Of a stretch of 47,882 nt of DNA, positions 35,126-43,901 are shown one piece after another. The translations under genes were made by a program, and so were the position numbers. Every line of letters starts with the position of its first letter. Positions within the stretch are counted from its first letter, which is position 1. Origin of the DNA: JAFGHJ01 sp964606065 (GTDB lineage Bacteria; Hydrothermota; UBA3072); contig CAZSEX010000013.1 of NCBI GenBank assembly GCA_964606065.1, positions 1 to 47,882 on the forward strand, in the 5' to 3' direction. The notes beneath the pieces are model-generated. The model was not told the DNA's origin, did not search any database, and was given only the letters and a program-made list of their open reading frames with translations.

Positions 35126-35733
35126 GAATGTACCTCCTCGATAAACTTTTTAACTTTTTCTCTGTCTTTTTTACCGTAATCCATTTCGACACCTGTGGAT
35201 ACATCGACTCCATAAGGGTGCAAATCTCTTATAGCCTTCTTTACATTATCGGGTGTGAGACCGCCGGCGATTATGATAGGCTTTTCGATTCTTTTCGCTA
35301 TTTTCCAGTCGAACGTTTTTCCGCTTCCTTTCCCCGGGTCGATAATGAAAGCCGACACCGAATAATTTTTCATTTTCGATAGAAGAATTTCTTTTGTATC
35401 GGTCGCGGTTATTAGAATGCTTTTTATGACTTTCTTTTTTATTTCGTCGCAGTATTCAGGGGATTCATTGCCGTGTAATTGAACCGCGTCGATAGAAGTG
35501 AATTCCGAAATTTCGTTTACTTCCTTTAAAGCGGCATCCAAGAATATTCCCACCGTAGTAATGAAAGGCGGGAGTATCTTTATTATTTCTCTGGCTCTCT
35601 CGGGAGTTATTTTTCTTTTCGATTCGGCGAAAACGAAACCCAGAGCGTCGGCACCCAGGTTCGAAACCATAATGGCGTCTTCTTTATTTGTGATTCCGCA
35701 TATTTTTAATCTTGTCCTGCCTTCTTTAACCAT
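35119..35733 (-). CDS. trpF: Phosphoribosylanthranilate isomerase
   Basis: A 204-residue barrel enzyme of tryptophan synthesis. It has the catalytic Cys in LKICGITNKEDA, ALGFVFAESKRKI, VQLHGNES, the catalytic Asp in FIIDPGKGSGKTFDW, and IIAGGLTPDNV. It is separate from TrpC here, unlike the E. coli fusion. It overlaps tyrA by 28 nt and aroE by 7 nt. Confidence 0.95.
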   Translation of the reverse strand: MVKEGRTRLKICGITNKEDAIMVSNLGADALGFVFAESKRKITPERAREIIKILPPFITTVGIFLDAALKEVNEISEFTSIDAVQLHGNESPEYCDEIKKKVIKSILITATDTKEILLSKMKNYSVSAFIIDPGKGSGKTFDWKIAKRIEKPIIIAGGLTPDNVKKAIRDLHPYGVDVSTGVEMDYGKKDREKVKKFIEEVHSC

Positions 35734-36800
35734 TTTTCTCCCTCTTTCATTATTTTAGTGAAATCTTTTTTATTCCCTTCCAAAACGGCTTCGATTACAT
35801 ACTTCATCGCCTGTTCCAATCTGTCGTACAAAGTATTCTTAAAAGGATTAAATTTTTGTATCGAGTAATAAAGATCGGGATTTTCCGATATGACTTCTTT
35901 TGTAGTTTTTATCTGAGATATAAAAGTCGTGCTCGCTATTTTTTTTAAATCTTTATATTCATATTCCCCGTCCCTTAAAGTTTTCATAAATATTATATTT
36001 ATTATATGTGAAAGAGCTAAAACATATGAAATTATTCTGTCATGTTCTTCTAAGGATATTTCGACAATCGTAGCGCTTGTGTCTTTAAAGAAAGTTTTTG
36101 CTTTTTCGTTTGCCTTTTTATCTCCGCAATCGCAAATGCATATTATTCTGTCAGATAGAGTGCTTACTTTCGGTCCGAACATGGGATGTATACTCGCGTA
36201 AGAAATTCCGGATGAAATCGCTTTTTTAATAGCATTTTTTGAATTCTCTTTGAGACTTGCTATATCGAATACCATTCCCTTGAATTTTAATTTAATTATT
36301 TTTTCGATAAATTCCGGTATAATTTCAAAAGGAATTGCCAGAAGAATGCAGGAAGCTTTGTTGACAGCTTCCTCGAGATTGTCGAAAGTCTTAAACTGTT
36401 TTGATTTACCTTTAATATCGAAAATAAAAACATTGTGTCCCTGGTTTGCTAAGAAATTTGCGAACCACTGACCCATTTCACCCAGACCTCCTATGATCAG
36501 GATATTTTCTCTATCGCCGCTATAAGAAGAATAATGAAGTATTTCCTGCTGTATTTTGGATTCGGTTATTATGTTTTGCATAATCGTTTTTATTAATTCG
36601 TGAGAAAGATTTTCTTCTGAGGCTGTGTTCAGCGCGTTTCTTATCACCTCTTTTTCCACCTTCCAATCTTTCAAAGGGATTCCTTTCTTTTTCTTTTTTC
36701 CGCCTATTTTTTTTGTGATGGAAAGTCTTTTACCGATTAATTTTATAATTTCTCTGTCGACTTTCCGGACTTCTTCTCTGAGTTTTTCTATCTCATTCAT
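35706..36800 (-). CDS. tyrA: Fused chorismate mutase and prephenate dehydrogenase
   Basis: A 364-residue bifunctional enzyme of the tyrosine branch. Residues about 1-90 are an AroQ-type chorismate mutase (LREEVRKVDREIIKLIGKR, then GIPLKDWKVEKEVI). Residues about 95-364 are the dehydrogenase, with the nucleotide-binding motif ILIIGGLGEMGQWFA, the SIHPMFGPK segment and ALSHIINIIF. The mutase also supplies prephenate to PheA, which lacks its own mutase. It overlaps trpC by 4 nt and trpF by 28 nt. Confidence 0.93.
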   Translation of the reverse strand: MNEIEKLREEVRKVDREIIKLIGKRLSITKKIGGKKKKKGIPLKDWKVEKEVIRNALNTASEENLSHELIKTIMQNIITESKIQQEILHYSSYSGDRENILIIGGLGEMGQWFANFLANQGHNVFIFDIKGKSKQFKTFDNLEEAVNKASCILLAIPFEIIPEFIEKIIKLKFKGMVFDIASLKENSKNAIKKAISSGISYASIHPMFGPKVSTLSDRIICICDCGDKKANEKAKTFFKDTSATIVEISLEEHDRIISYVLALSHIINIIFMKTLRDGEYEYKDLKKIASTTFISQIKTTKEVISENPDLYYSIQKFNPFKNTLYDRLEQAMKYVIEAVLEGNKKDFTKIMKEGEKWLKKAGQD

Positions 36801-37576
36801 TTTCCCAGTAATTCCCGCAGTTTTTTTGCGATTTCTTTTTGTGTTATAAGCGTTTCACCTATTAGAACCGAATCGAAACCAGCTTTTTCTAATTCCATAA
36901 TATCTTCCCTCTTTTTTATACCGCTTTCGCTTACGCTAATGTGATCATCGGGAATAAAATTTTTTAAATTCAGCGAGTTTTCAATAGAGGTTTGAAAAGT
37001 TTCAAGGTTTCTGTTGTTGACGCCGATTATTTCAGCCGGACTTGAAAGCACTTTTTGCAGCTCTTTTTGTGAATCGACTTCCACCAGACAAGCTATCTTC
37101 AATTTATGAGCAAGTTCGATGAACTTTTTTAGTTGATTGAGTTCCAGTATTTTAGCGATTAAAAGAATCGCGTCGGCTCCTATATAAGCGGATTGATATA
37201 TCTGATACTCATCTATTATGAATTCCTTTCTAAGTACCGGTAAATTAATTTCTTTTTTAACTTCAGATAAATGTTCGTTGTTGCCCCAGAAAAATTTTGA
37301 GTCGGTTAGAACAGAAATCGCGCTTGCCCCGCCTTTTTCATATTCTTTTGCGATACTTATATGATTGAAATTTTCTCTTAGGAGGCCACGCGATGGAGAA
37401 TGTTTTTTTATTTCGGCAATTATTGTAATATTGTTATTTTTAAGAGCTTTTTTGAAATTTCTTCTTTCTTCCGGAATTTTATCTATAAAAGATTCGAGAG
37501 GAGTGAAATTTTTTTTCTTTTCAATTTCCACTTTTTTAAAATCGACTATTTTATCTAAGATTGTTTTTATTTTCAT
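36797..37576 (-). CDS. trpC: Indole-3-glycerol-phosphate synthase
   Basis: A 259-residue barrel enzyme closing the indole ring. It has the catalytic Lys in IIAEIKKHSPSRG, LRKEFIIDEYQIYQS, the IGVNNRNLETFQ segment, and SVSESGIKKREDI with FDSVLIGETLI. It overlaps trpD and tyrA by 4 nt each. Confidence 0.96.
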   Translation of the reverse strand: MKIKTILDKIVDFKKVEIEKKKNFTPLESFIDKIPEERRNFKKALKNNNITIIAEIKKHSPSRGLLRENFNHISIAKEYEKGGASAISVLTDSKFFWGNNEHLSEVKKEINLPVLRKEFIIDEYQIYQSAYIGADAILLIAKILELNQLKKFIELAHKLKIACLVEVDSQKELQKVLSSPAEIIGVNNRNLETFQTSIENSLNLKNFIPDDHISVSESGIKKREDIMELEKAGFDSVLIGETLITQKEIAKKLRELLGK

Positions 37577-38583
37577 TTTGCTATTTCTCTGAGAGCCTCC
37601 AATCTTTTTAAAGCTTCTCCAGAATCGATAGATTCTTTTGCTTTTTCTATACCTTCGGTTAAACTATCGGCTTTTCCTGAAACGTAAATTGCGGCTCCGG
37701 AGTTTAATATTGTGATATTCCTTTTTCCTTCATCTTTGCCGCTTAGTATATCTGCCGCTATCTTCGCGTTGATTCCTGGAGTTCCTCCTTTAAGTTCTTC
37801 CATGGAGTTCTTTTTAATCCCGAAGTCTTCCGGCGAAATTGTGTATTCCTTAACTTTTCCGCCTTTCAATTCGCTGACAAAAGTTTTCCCGGTTGTCGTT
37901 ATTTCATCGAGTCCGTCTTCGCCGTGTACTACCATACAATGAATAGAATCGAGATTAGCCAGTACGTTGGCGATAGGAGTGGTCAATTCTTTTGAATAAA
38001 CACCTAAAAGTTGTCGTTTCGTGCCAGCCGGATTTGTTAAAGGACCGAGTATATTGAAAATGGTTCTGATTCCCATTTCTCTTCTGGGACCGATTGCGTA
38101 CTTCATAGCCGGATGCAGAAGGGGCGCGAATAAAAATCCGACGCCTGCTTTTTCGATACACTTTTCCACTTTTTTCGGTGTATTTTCGATATTTACTCCT
38201 AATTCTTTAAGTAAATCTGCGCTGCCGCATTTGCTTGATACGCTACGATTCCCATGTTTGGCAACCCTGCAGCCCGCTCCCGCAGCCACAAAAGCGCTTA
38301 TTGTGGAGATATTAAATGTTCCCGCTCCGTCGCCTCCTGTTCCGCAGGTGTCGATAAGATATTCTTTTGGAGCGTTAATTCTGGTAACTTTTTCTCGCAT
38401 CGCTTCTACAAAGCCTGTGATTTCATCTACCGTTTCACCTTTTATGCGAAGAGCGGTGATTAATGAGGCTATTTGCGCATCGGTCGCTTCCCCGCTCATG
38501 ATGGAAATAGCAACTTTGTAAGCCTCGTCGCGGTTTAAACTTTCTTTTTCCACAACTTTTTTTATCGCTTCCTTAATATTCAT
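37573..38583 (-). CDS. trpD: Anthranilate phosphoribosyltransferase
   Basis: A 336-residue enzyme transferring phosphoribose from PRPP to anthranilate. It has the PRPP loop DTCGTGGDGAGTFNIST, KHGNRSVSSKCGSADLLKEL, HPAMKYAIGPRREMGIRT and VVHGEDGLDEI. It follows the HisA-HisIE fusion with a 4-nt overlap, placing two PRPP-linked pathways in one message. Confidence 0.96.
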   Translation of the reverse strand: MNIKEAIKKVVEKESLNRDEAYKVAISIMSGEATDAQIASLITALRIKGETVDEITGFVEAMREKVTRINAPKEYLIDTCGTGGDGAGTFNISTISAFVAAGAGCRVAKHGNRSVSSKCGSADLLKELGVNIENTPKKVEKCIEKAGVGFLFAPLLHPAMKYAIGPRREMGIRTIFNILGPLTNPAGTKRQLLGVYSKELTTPIANVLANLDSIHCMVVHGEDGLDEITTTGKTFVSELKGGKVKEYTISPEDFGIKKNSMEELKGGTPGINAKIAADILSGKDEGKRNITILNSGAAIYVSGKADSLTEGIEKAKESIDSGEALKRLEALREIAK

Positions 38584-39824
38584 CTCTTTCGCCTCCTTAG
38601 TTCTTTAAATACATCTTCTATTTCTAAGTTGTTTTTTGCCAGGAGTACTGTTATAAAATACAGAAGATCAGCCGCTTCCCAGATAATTTCGTTTTTATTT
38701 TTTGCGTCTATTAGTTCTTTTGCTTCTTCCGTTATTTTATCTTGTAATTTCTTTTTATCAAGTGTGGCGGTGTATGATTCCGGAACGGGATTTTTAATCC
38801 TATCCTGTATTACATCATACAATTCCTTTAAACTGAACTTTTTATCTCCGAAGCATGAATAATTGCCCAGATGGCAGGCGACTCCTTTCTGATTTACTGT
38901 CGCGAGCAGAGTGTCCTGGTCACAGTCTGTTCTTATTTTCAATAGTTTTTGAGTGCTGCCGGAAGTTTCTCCTTTCAGCCAGAGTTTCTGTCTTGAACGC
39001 GAGAAATAGCACATATTACCTGTTTCGAAAGCTTTTTTTAACGACTCTTTATTAGAATACGCGAGCATCAGAACCTGGTTTGATTCGTCCTGCGCTATGG
39101 TGGGGATAAGTTTACTTTTTTTCCAGTTTAAAGATTCGATAAACCCTTCCTGGAGTGAAATTTTTCCGGTATAAAGAGCCATTCCCAGTTGGACGTCGCA
39201 TCCCATTTTGGCGAGTTCTTTTAGTTCGGAAATGTTGCTGACTCCTCCTGCAACAGTAACTTTATTTTTCGTTTTCTTCAAGAGTTTTTCTACGGTTTTT
39301 AGATCGATACCGGTCAAAGTGCCTTCTTTTTCCACACAGGTGAATAAATACTCGCAGGCAAAATTCTGGAGAGTTTCAGCCGCTTCGTAAAGAGAAATTC
39401 CGGTTTTGTGTTTCCAGCCTTTTGTTACTATTTCTTCGTTTAAAGCGTCTATAGCGATTATTATTCTTTGTTTACCGATTTCTTTTTTCAAAGCTTTAAG
39501 AAATTTTTTGTTTATTTTATCATTTTCGAAAGCCTTTGAGCCTATGATTACATACCTGGCGCCGAGTGAAACAAGTTCTTTCGCTTTTTCAATGCTTCTT
39601 ATTCCTCCTCCGACCCGGCATTCGGCAATTTTTAATATGTCTTTTACTGTTTCGAGATTGTCTCCTTTATCCATCGCCGCATCCAGGTCTATTACCGCTG
39701 TTTCTCCGTATTTGTTAAATTCCCGAGCGAGTTCTAACGGGTTTTCTTTTTCCAGCATTTTTTCTTTGCCCTGTTTTAGCTGGACCACTTTCCCGTTCAT
39801 TAAATCTATGGATGCTATTATCAT
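38580..39824 (-). CDS. Trifunctional fusion HisA-HisI-HisE
   Basis: A 414-residue protein joining three consecutive histidine steps. Residues about 1-230 are HisA, the ProFAR isomerase barrel, with catalytic acids Asp7 (IASIDLMNGKVVQL) and Asp126 (IIIAIDALNE), and the CRVGGGIRS and VTVAGGVSN phosphate sites. Residues about 236-325 are HisI, the PR-AMP cyclohydrolase (CYFSRSRQKLWLKGETSG, RTDCDQDTLL, GVACHLGNYSCF). Residues about 333-414 are HisE, the PR-ATP pyrophosphatase (ITEEAKELIDA, IWEAADLLYFITVLL). The frame is unbroken. The ATG at 39824 shares an ATGA with the hisF stop. HisIE fusions are common; adding HisA is unusual. Confidence 0.93.
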   Translation of the reverse strand: MIIASIDLMNGKVVQLKQGKEKMLEKENPLELAREFNKYGETAVIDLDAAMDKGDNLETVKDILKIAECRVGGGIRSIEKAKELVSLGARYVIIGSKAFENDKINKKFLKALKKEIGKQRIIIAIDALNEEIVTKGWKHKTGISLYEAAETLQNFACEYLFTCVEKEGTLTGIDLKTVEKLLKKTKNKVTVAGGVSNISELKELAKMGCDVQLGMALYTGKISLQEGFIESLNWKKSKLIPTIAQDESNQVLMLAYSNKESLKKAFETGNMCYFSRSRQKLWLKGETSGSTQKLLKIRTDCDQDTLLATVNQKGVACHLGNYSCFGDKKFSLKELYDVIQDRIKNPVPESYTATLDKKKLQDKITEEAKELIDAKNKNEIIWEAADLLYFITVLLAKNNLEIEDVFKELRRRKR

Positions 39825-40573
39825 CTTACGCAAATCTCCTTTTTTTTAAGATATTCTTTTATGTCTTTAATCGTATATTCGCCGTAGTGCAAAAGAGAGG
39901 CGAGAAGTACCGCGTCGGCTTTTCCTTCTTTTACGGCATCGGTTATCTGCTGGGGATTACCCGCGCCTCCTGAAGCGATAACCGGAATATTGACGCTGTC
40001 CGATATTTTTCTCGTGAGTTCGATATCGTATCCTTCTTTTGTTCCGTCTTTGTCTATAGAGTTAAGAAGTATTTCTCCGGCTCCTAAATCTGCTCCTTCC
40101 TTTGCCCAGGAGATCGCGTCTATCCCGGAATTGTTTCTTCCTCCGTGCGTATAAGCGTACCATGAACCGTTATGTCTTTTCGCGTCTATCGATAGAACGA
40201 TACATTGCGACCCTAAAATTTTAGCTCCTTCTTTAATAAGTGACGGATTCTCTATAGCTGAAGTGCAGATGGCCACTTTGTCGGCACCAGAATTTAAAGC
40301 TTTTCTCATATCTTCAGTAGATCGAAGTCCTCCGCCGACTGTCAGAGGTATGAAAACCTGTTCCGATACTTTTTCTACCACTTCTATCAGAATTTCTCTG
40401 CTTTTATACGATGCTCCTATATCTAAAAAGGTTAATTCATCGGCGCCCTGTTTATCGTAACTCTTAGCCATTTCGATAGGGTCTCCGACATTATCGAGCT
40501 CTTTAAATTTTATTCCTTTTACGACCCTGCCGAAGTCCACGTCGAGACAGGGTATAATTCGCCTTGCTAACAT
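39821..40573 (-). CDS. hisF: Imidazole glycerol phosphate synthase, cyclase subunit
   Basis: A 250-residue barrel that forms IGP and AICAR with HisH. Catalytic Asp11 lies in RIIPCLDVDFGRVVKG and the second Asp in VLSIDAKRHNG. It also has LTVGGGLRSTEDM, ISWAKEGADLGAGEILLNSI and IASGGAGNP. It overlaps hisH by 7 nt and hisA/IE by 4 nt. Confidence 0.97.
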   Translation of the reverse strand: MLARRIIPCLDVDFGRVVKGIKFKELDNVGDPIEMAKSYDKQGADELTFLDIGASYKSREILIEVVEKVSEQVFIPLTVGGGLRSTEDMRKALNSGADKVAICTSAIENPSLIKEGAKILGSQCIVLSIDAKRHNGSWYAYTHGGRNNSGIDAISWAKEGADLGAGEILLNSIDKDGTKEGYDIELTRKISDSVNIPVIASGGAGNPQQITDAVKEGKADAVLLASLLHYGEYTIKDIKEYLKKKEICVR

Positions 40574-41166
40574 AACTTTATCCAGTTTTTTAACATTTTT
40601 AGCCCCATTTTTCCGCTTTTTTCAGGATGAAATTGCACTCCGAAAATATTTTCCTTTTCGATTATGGAAGTGTATTCGACAAAATAATCGGTTTTTGCGG
40701 TTATTATATCCTGATTTTCAACTTCTACATAATAACCGTGCAAAAAGTAAAAGAAAGTTTTATCGGGTATTCCTTCTAATAGGGGAGACTCTTTAACGAT
40801 ATTAATCTGATTCCACCCTATCTGGGGAACTTTTCCTTTCTTAAAACGTTCACATTTTCCTTCAAACACGCCAAAACCTCTCTCATTTTCAGATTCCGCG
40901 CTTTCTCCAAAAAGCATCTGTATACCGAGACAGATACCGAGAAAAGGTTTTCCAGCGAAAAGCCAGCTTTTTATTCCTTCATAAAAGTTGGTTTCTTTTA
41001 ATTTTTTCATCGCCGACCCGAATGCTCCGACTCCGGGCAGGACTATTCCATTTACCTTATTTAAGTCTTCAGCTCTGGTCGCGATTATATTTTTTACTTC
41101 CAGATGATTGAAGGCTTTTTTTACAGAACGTAGATTACCGGCGCTGTAGTCAATTATAGCTATCAT
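40567..41166 (-). CDS. hisH: Imidazole glycerol phosphate synthase, glutaminase subunit
   Basis: A 199-residue class I amidotransferase partner of HisF. It has IIDYSAGNLRSVKKAF, the catalytic Cys in PFLGICLGIQMLF, the HisH-specific IGWNQI, and the His-Glu pair in FGVQFHPEKSG. It overlaps hisB by 17 nt and hisF by 7 nt. Confidence 0.96.
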   Translation of the reverse strand: MIAIIDYSAGNLRSVKKAFNHLEVKNIIATRAEDLNKVNGIVLPGVGAFGSAMKKLKETNFYEGIKSWLFAGKPFLGICLGIQMLFGESAESENERGFGVFEGKCERFKKGKVPQIGWNQINIVKESPLLEGIPDKTFFYFLHGYYVEVENQDIITAKTDYFVEYTSIIEKENIFGVQFHPEKSGKMGLKMLKNWIKLC

Positions 41167-41755
41167 TCTCTATTATTCCCTTTGTGCTGGGAATATTTTC
41201 CTTTGCTTTTTTATCTTTTGAACATGCCATTTTCATTGCTTTGCCGAAGGCTTTAAAAATAGCTTCGATTTTGTGGTGATCATTTCTGCCATAAGGCATT
41301 CTAACAACAACATTCGCGGCGAGCCCCGTTGCAAAGCCCTGGAAAAAATCTTCCAGAAGGTCTGTATCCAGATCCCCGCAAAATCTTCTTTTGAGTTTAG
41401 CGTCGAACTGAAGATATGGACGTCCGCTGATATCTATTGCCACAATCGCGAGAGCTTCGTCCATAGGATAAACGAAATATCCCGCTCTGTTGATACCTTT
41501 TTTATCTCCCAGCGCTTTTTTAAAAGCCTGTCCCAGAACGATGCCGCAGTCCTCGACAAGGTGGTGCTGATCTACCTCTAAATCGCCTTTAGCTTTCATT
41601 TTAATGTCAAAAAGTCCGTGTTTTGCAAAATTTTCGAGAACGTGCGTCAGAAAGCCGATCGGGTTTTTAATATCGTATTTACCGCTGCCTTCGATTTTTA
41701 AATCGAGTGTTATCTGGGTTTCTTTTGTTTTTCTTTCTATTTTAGCTTTTCGCAT
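41150..41755 (-). CDS. hisB: Imidazoleglycerol-phosphate dehydratase
   Basis: A 201-residue metal enzyme and a single-domain HisB without the phosphatase half found in E. coli. It has GFLTHVLENFAKHG, the metal-binding DQHHLVEDCGIVLGQAF, and NDHHKIEAIFKAFGKA. Histidinol-phosphatase must be encoded elsewhere. It overlaps hisC by 14 nt and hisH by 17 nt. Confidence 0.96.
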   Translation of the reverse strand: MRKAKIERKTKETQITLDLKIEGSGKYDIKNPIGFLTHVLENFAKHGLFDIKMKAKGDLEVDQHHLVEDCGIVLGQAFKKALGDKKGINRAGYFVYPMDEALAIVAIDISGRPYLQFDAKLKRRFCGDLDTDLLEDFFQGFATGLAANVVVRMPYGRNDHHKIEAIFKAFGKAMKMACSKDKKAKENIPSTKGIIENDSYN

Positions 41756-42803
41756 CGTCCAATACCTTTTTTAACGTTTTAACAAATACTCTGTTTTGTT
41801 CCGGTTTACCGATGGTCACTCTAACATTGTTTTTTAATCTCGGGGTATCGTAAAATCTTAAAAGAACGCCTCTTCTGTACATTTCTTCGAATAGTTCTTT
41901 TCCGGGTATTTTATATGTTCCGAAAAGGATAAAATTAGTACATGAGGGAATAGGTTCTATAGAGGGTATTTCTTTAAGTTTCGAAAAAACTTTATCTTTT
42001 TCATTCAGTATTTTCTCGGCTATGTCGTTTATATATTCATTTTTTTTCAGAAGTAACCTGCCGGCAATTTGACCGAATATACTGACTGAAAAAGGCATCT
42101 TTGCTTTTTGAACTTCGCTGGCTATTTTCCCGTTTGTTAAAAGATATCCGAGTCGTACTCCCGCGAGTCCGAAAGCTTTCGATAAGGTCCTGATTATGAT
42201 AATATTATCGTATTTTTTCAGTAGAGAGACAGCGGTTTTTTTTGAGAATTCATAATAGGCTTCATCGACCACAAAAACCCCGTTTATATTTTTCGCTATT
42301 TCTTCGATTTCTTCCAATGAAATCGTTGTGCCTGTGGGATTGTTGGGCAGTGCTAAAATAACCATTTTTGCGTTTTTACCTTCCTTTATAATAGCAGAAA
42401 CATCGAAAGAAAAATCTTCGAGGAGCGGAACCTCAGTGAGGTTTAAATCCATAATTTTGGACAGATAGGGATATATGGCGAATCCCGGAGAAATAGTTAC
42501 GATTTTATTTCCCGCGTCGCATATTGCCTGGAAAACGCTCTGCAGTACTTCGTTAGAGGCATTTGCCGCCACAATGCCTTCTTTGGGAAATCTCGTATAT
42601 AGTGAAATAGCATCTACAAGAGGAGTAGCGGTTCTCGAAGGGTATCTGTTCCAATCGGTATCAAAAAATTCTTTTATTATTTCTTTTTTTAAATCTTCCG
42701 GTACATCGTAAGGAGACTCGTTTTGATTTAATTTGACTTCGTATTTATCCTGCGGAACCGAGTATTCTTTCAGTTCCTGAATCGATTTTCTTATATATTT
42801 CAT
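41742..42803 (-). CDS. hisC: Histidinol-phosphate aminotransferase
   Basis: A 353-residue PLP aminotransferase. It has NESPYDVPEDLK at the start, LALPNNPTGTTIS, VVDEAYYEF and the PLP lysine in RTLSKAFGLAGVRLGYLL. No other aminotransferase is encoded in the operon. In some bacteria HisC also makes tyrosine and phenylalanine, and that is a reasonable inference here. It overlaps hisG by 4 nt. Confidence 0.95.
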   Translation of the reverse strand: MKYIRKSIQELKEYSVPQDKYEVKLNQNESPYDVPEDLKKEIIKEFFDTDWNRYPSRTATPLVDAISLYTRFPKEGIVAANASNEVLQSVFQAICDAGNKIVTISPGFAIYPYLSKIMDLNLTEVPLLEDFSFDVSAIIKEGKNAKMVILALPNNPTGTTISLEEIEEIAKNINGVFVVDEAYYEFSKKTAVSLLKKYDNIIIIRTLSKAFGLAGVRLGYLLTNGKIASEVQKAKMPFSVSIFGQIAGRLLLKKNEYINDIAEKILNEKDKVFSKLKEIPSIEPIPSCTNFILFGTYKIPGKELFEEMYRRGVLLRFYDTPRLKNNVRVTIGKPEQNRVFVKTLKKVLDDAKS

Positions 42804-43648
42804 AACACCACCTTGCTTATTTCATATTCCAGTATATCTCTTGCGCCGTATTTTTTCAATTGCGGAATTAAATCGAGTACTTTCGATTTATCCACTGCTA
42901 TTTTTACCGCGTAACCTTCTTCTTTATAGAGAGGCGCTACGGTAGGGGAACGCATGCAGGGTAAAAACTTTACTAACTCTTTCAACTTATCCTCGGGGAC
43001 ATTCATTTCCAAAAGTACTTTTTTTCTCGCGTCTAAAACCGCTTTAAAAAGCATCTTTAGCTTATTTATCTCTTTTTCTTTCTTTTTTATAGCTTTTTTA
43101 TTGGATATAAATCTGGTCGAGGATTCCATAATTGTATCGACTATTTTTAAATTGTGTTCGGCAAGTGTCGTTCCGGTTGAAGTGTTATCTATAATCATAT
43201 CCGAGTCCTCGGGTGGAAAGACTTCCGTTGCTCCGTAAGTCCGCAGAAATTCAAATTTGTATTTTTTCTTTTTTAGAAATTCCCTGGATATATTTTCATA
43301 TTCAGACGCGACGATAATCTTTCTTTTTCGCAAATCTTTTATAGAGTATTTTGAGGGAATCGCGCTGACTATTTTTACCGGGTCGAACTCTAAATCCATG
43401 ATTTCAATCACATCCGCTTTTTCTTCTTTTATCCAATCGTAACCCGTAAAACCGATATCACGGGCTCCCATTTCCAAGAGTTTCGGAATGTTTTGAGGTT
43501 TCATTATCTTTATATCGATGTTTTTTGCGTTTACCTCGGGTTTGTAATTTCGTTCTCCTGTTTTAAAATATATGCCGGAGGAAATCAATAAATCCGCGAC
43601 GTTATCGTAAATCCTTCCTTTTGGAATAACAATCTTTAATTTTTCCAT
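42800..43648 (-). CDS. hisG: ATP phosphoribosyltransferase, long form
   Basis: A 282-residue first enzyme of histidine synthesis. The catalytic part has IVIPKGRIYDNVADLL, GARDIGFTGYDW and the PRPP motif MIIDNTSTGTTLAEHNL. The C-terminal domain (about 205-282, with SPTVAPLYKEEGYAVKIAV) is the histidine-binding regulatory domain of the long form, so HisZ is not needed. It is the first large gene of the operon. The end of an intergenic repeat (CTCTGCGGTGAGAAAAA) lies just before its ATG and provides the only ribosome-binding-like GGTGAG. Confidence 0.96.
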   Translation of the reverse strand: MEKLKIVIPKGRIYDNVADLLISSGIYFKTGERNYKPEVNAKNIDIKIMKPQNIPKLLEMGARDIGFTGYDWIKEEKADVIEIMDLEFDPVKIVSAIPSKYSIKDLRKRKIIVASEYENISREFLKKKKYKFEFLRTYGATEVFPPEDSDMIIDNTSTGTTLAEHNLKIVDTIMESSTRFISNKKAIKKKEKEINKLKMLFKAVLDARKKVLLEMNVPEDKLKELVKFLPCMRSPTVAPLYKEEGYAVKIAVDKSKVLDLIPQLKKYGARDILEYEISKVVL

Positions 43649-43654
43649 TTTTTC

Positions 43655-43695
43655 TCACCGCAGAGGCGCAGAGGACGCTAAGCCCCTCACATCCC
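43655..43695. repeat. Intergenic repeat directly before hisG
   Basis: TCACCGCAGAGGCGCAGAGG followed by ACGCTAAGCC. This is the ACCGCAGAGGCGCAGAGGACG type of widespread intergenic repeat. On the minus strand its end supplies the hisG ribosome-binding region. Confidence 0.7.
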
Positions 43696-43845
43696 TTATT
43701 AATTTGTTTTTTATATTATTACACAATATCACAGGGAACGTATAGGCTTTTTTGGCGTTATTATACGTTTCTCTGAATTCCAGGGTTTCTTTTTTAATTT
43801 GTTTTGTAGAATAATTAAATACAGAAAAAAACATTTTTCTTACTC

Positions 43846-43901
43846 TCCGAGTTTCTGATTTTGCCCTTTCGTTAAATTCGACTTCAGGCTTTGAACTCGG
43901 A
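43846..43901 (-). promoter_or_regulatory. Inverted repeat in the hisG leader
   Basis: TCCGAGTT (43901-43894) and AACTCGGA (43853-43846) are a perfect 8-bp inverted repeat with a 40-nt loop. The first arm lies 15 nt after the aromatic-codon cluster of the leader ORF. The second arm overlaps the GGAG site of the 59-codon ORF at 43834. A T7 run follows 14 nt later. This could be part of an attenuator, but no compact terminator was found. Confidence 0.35.
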
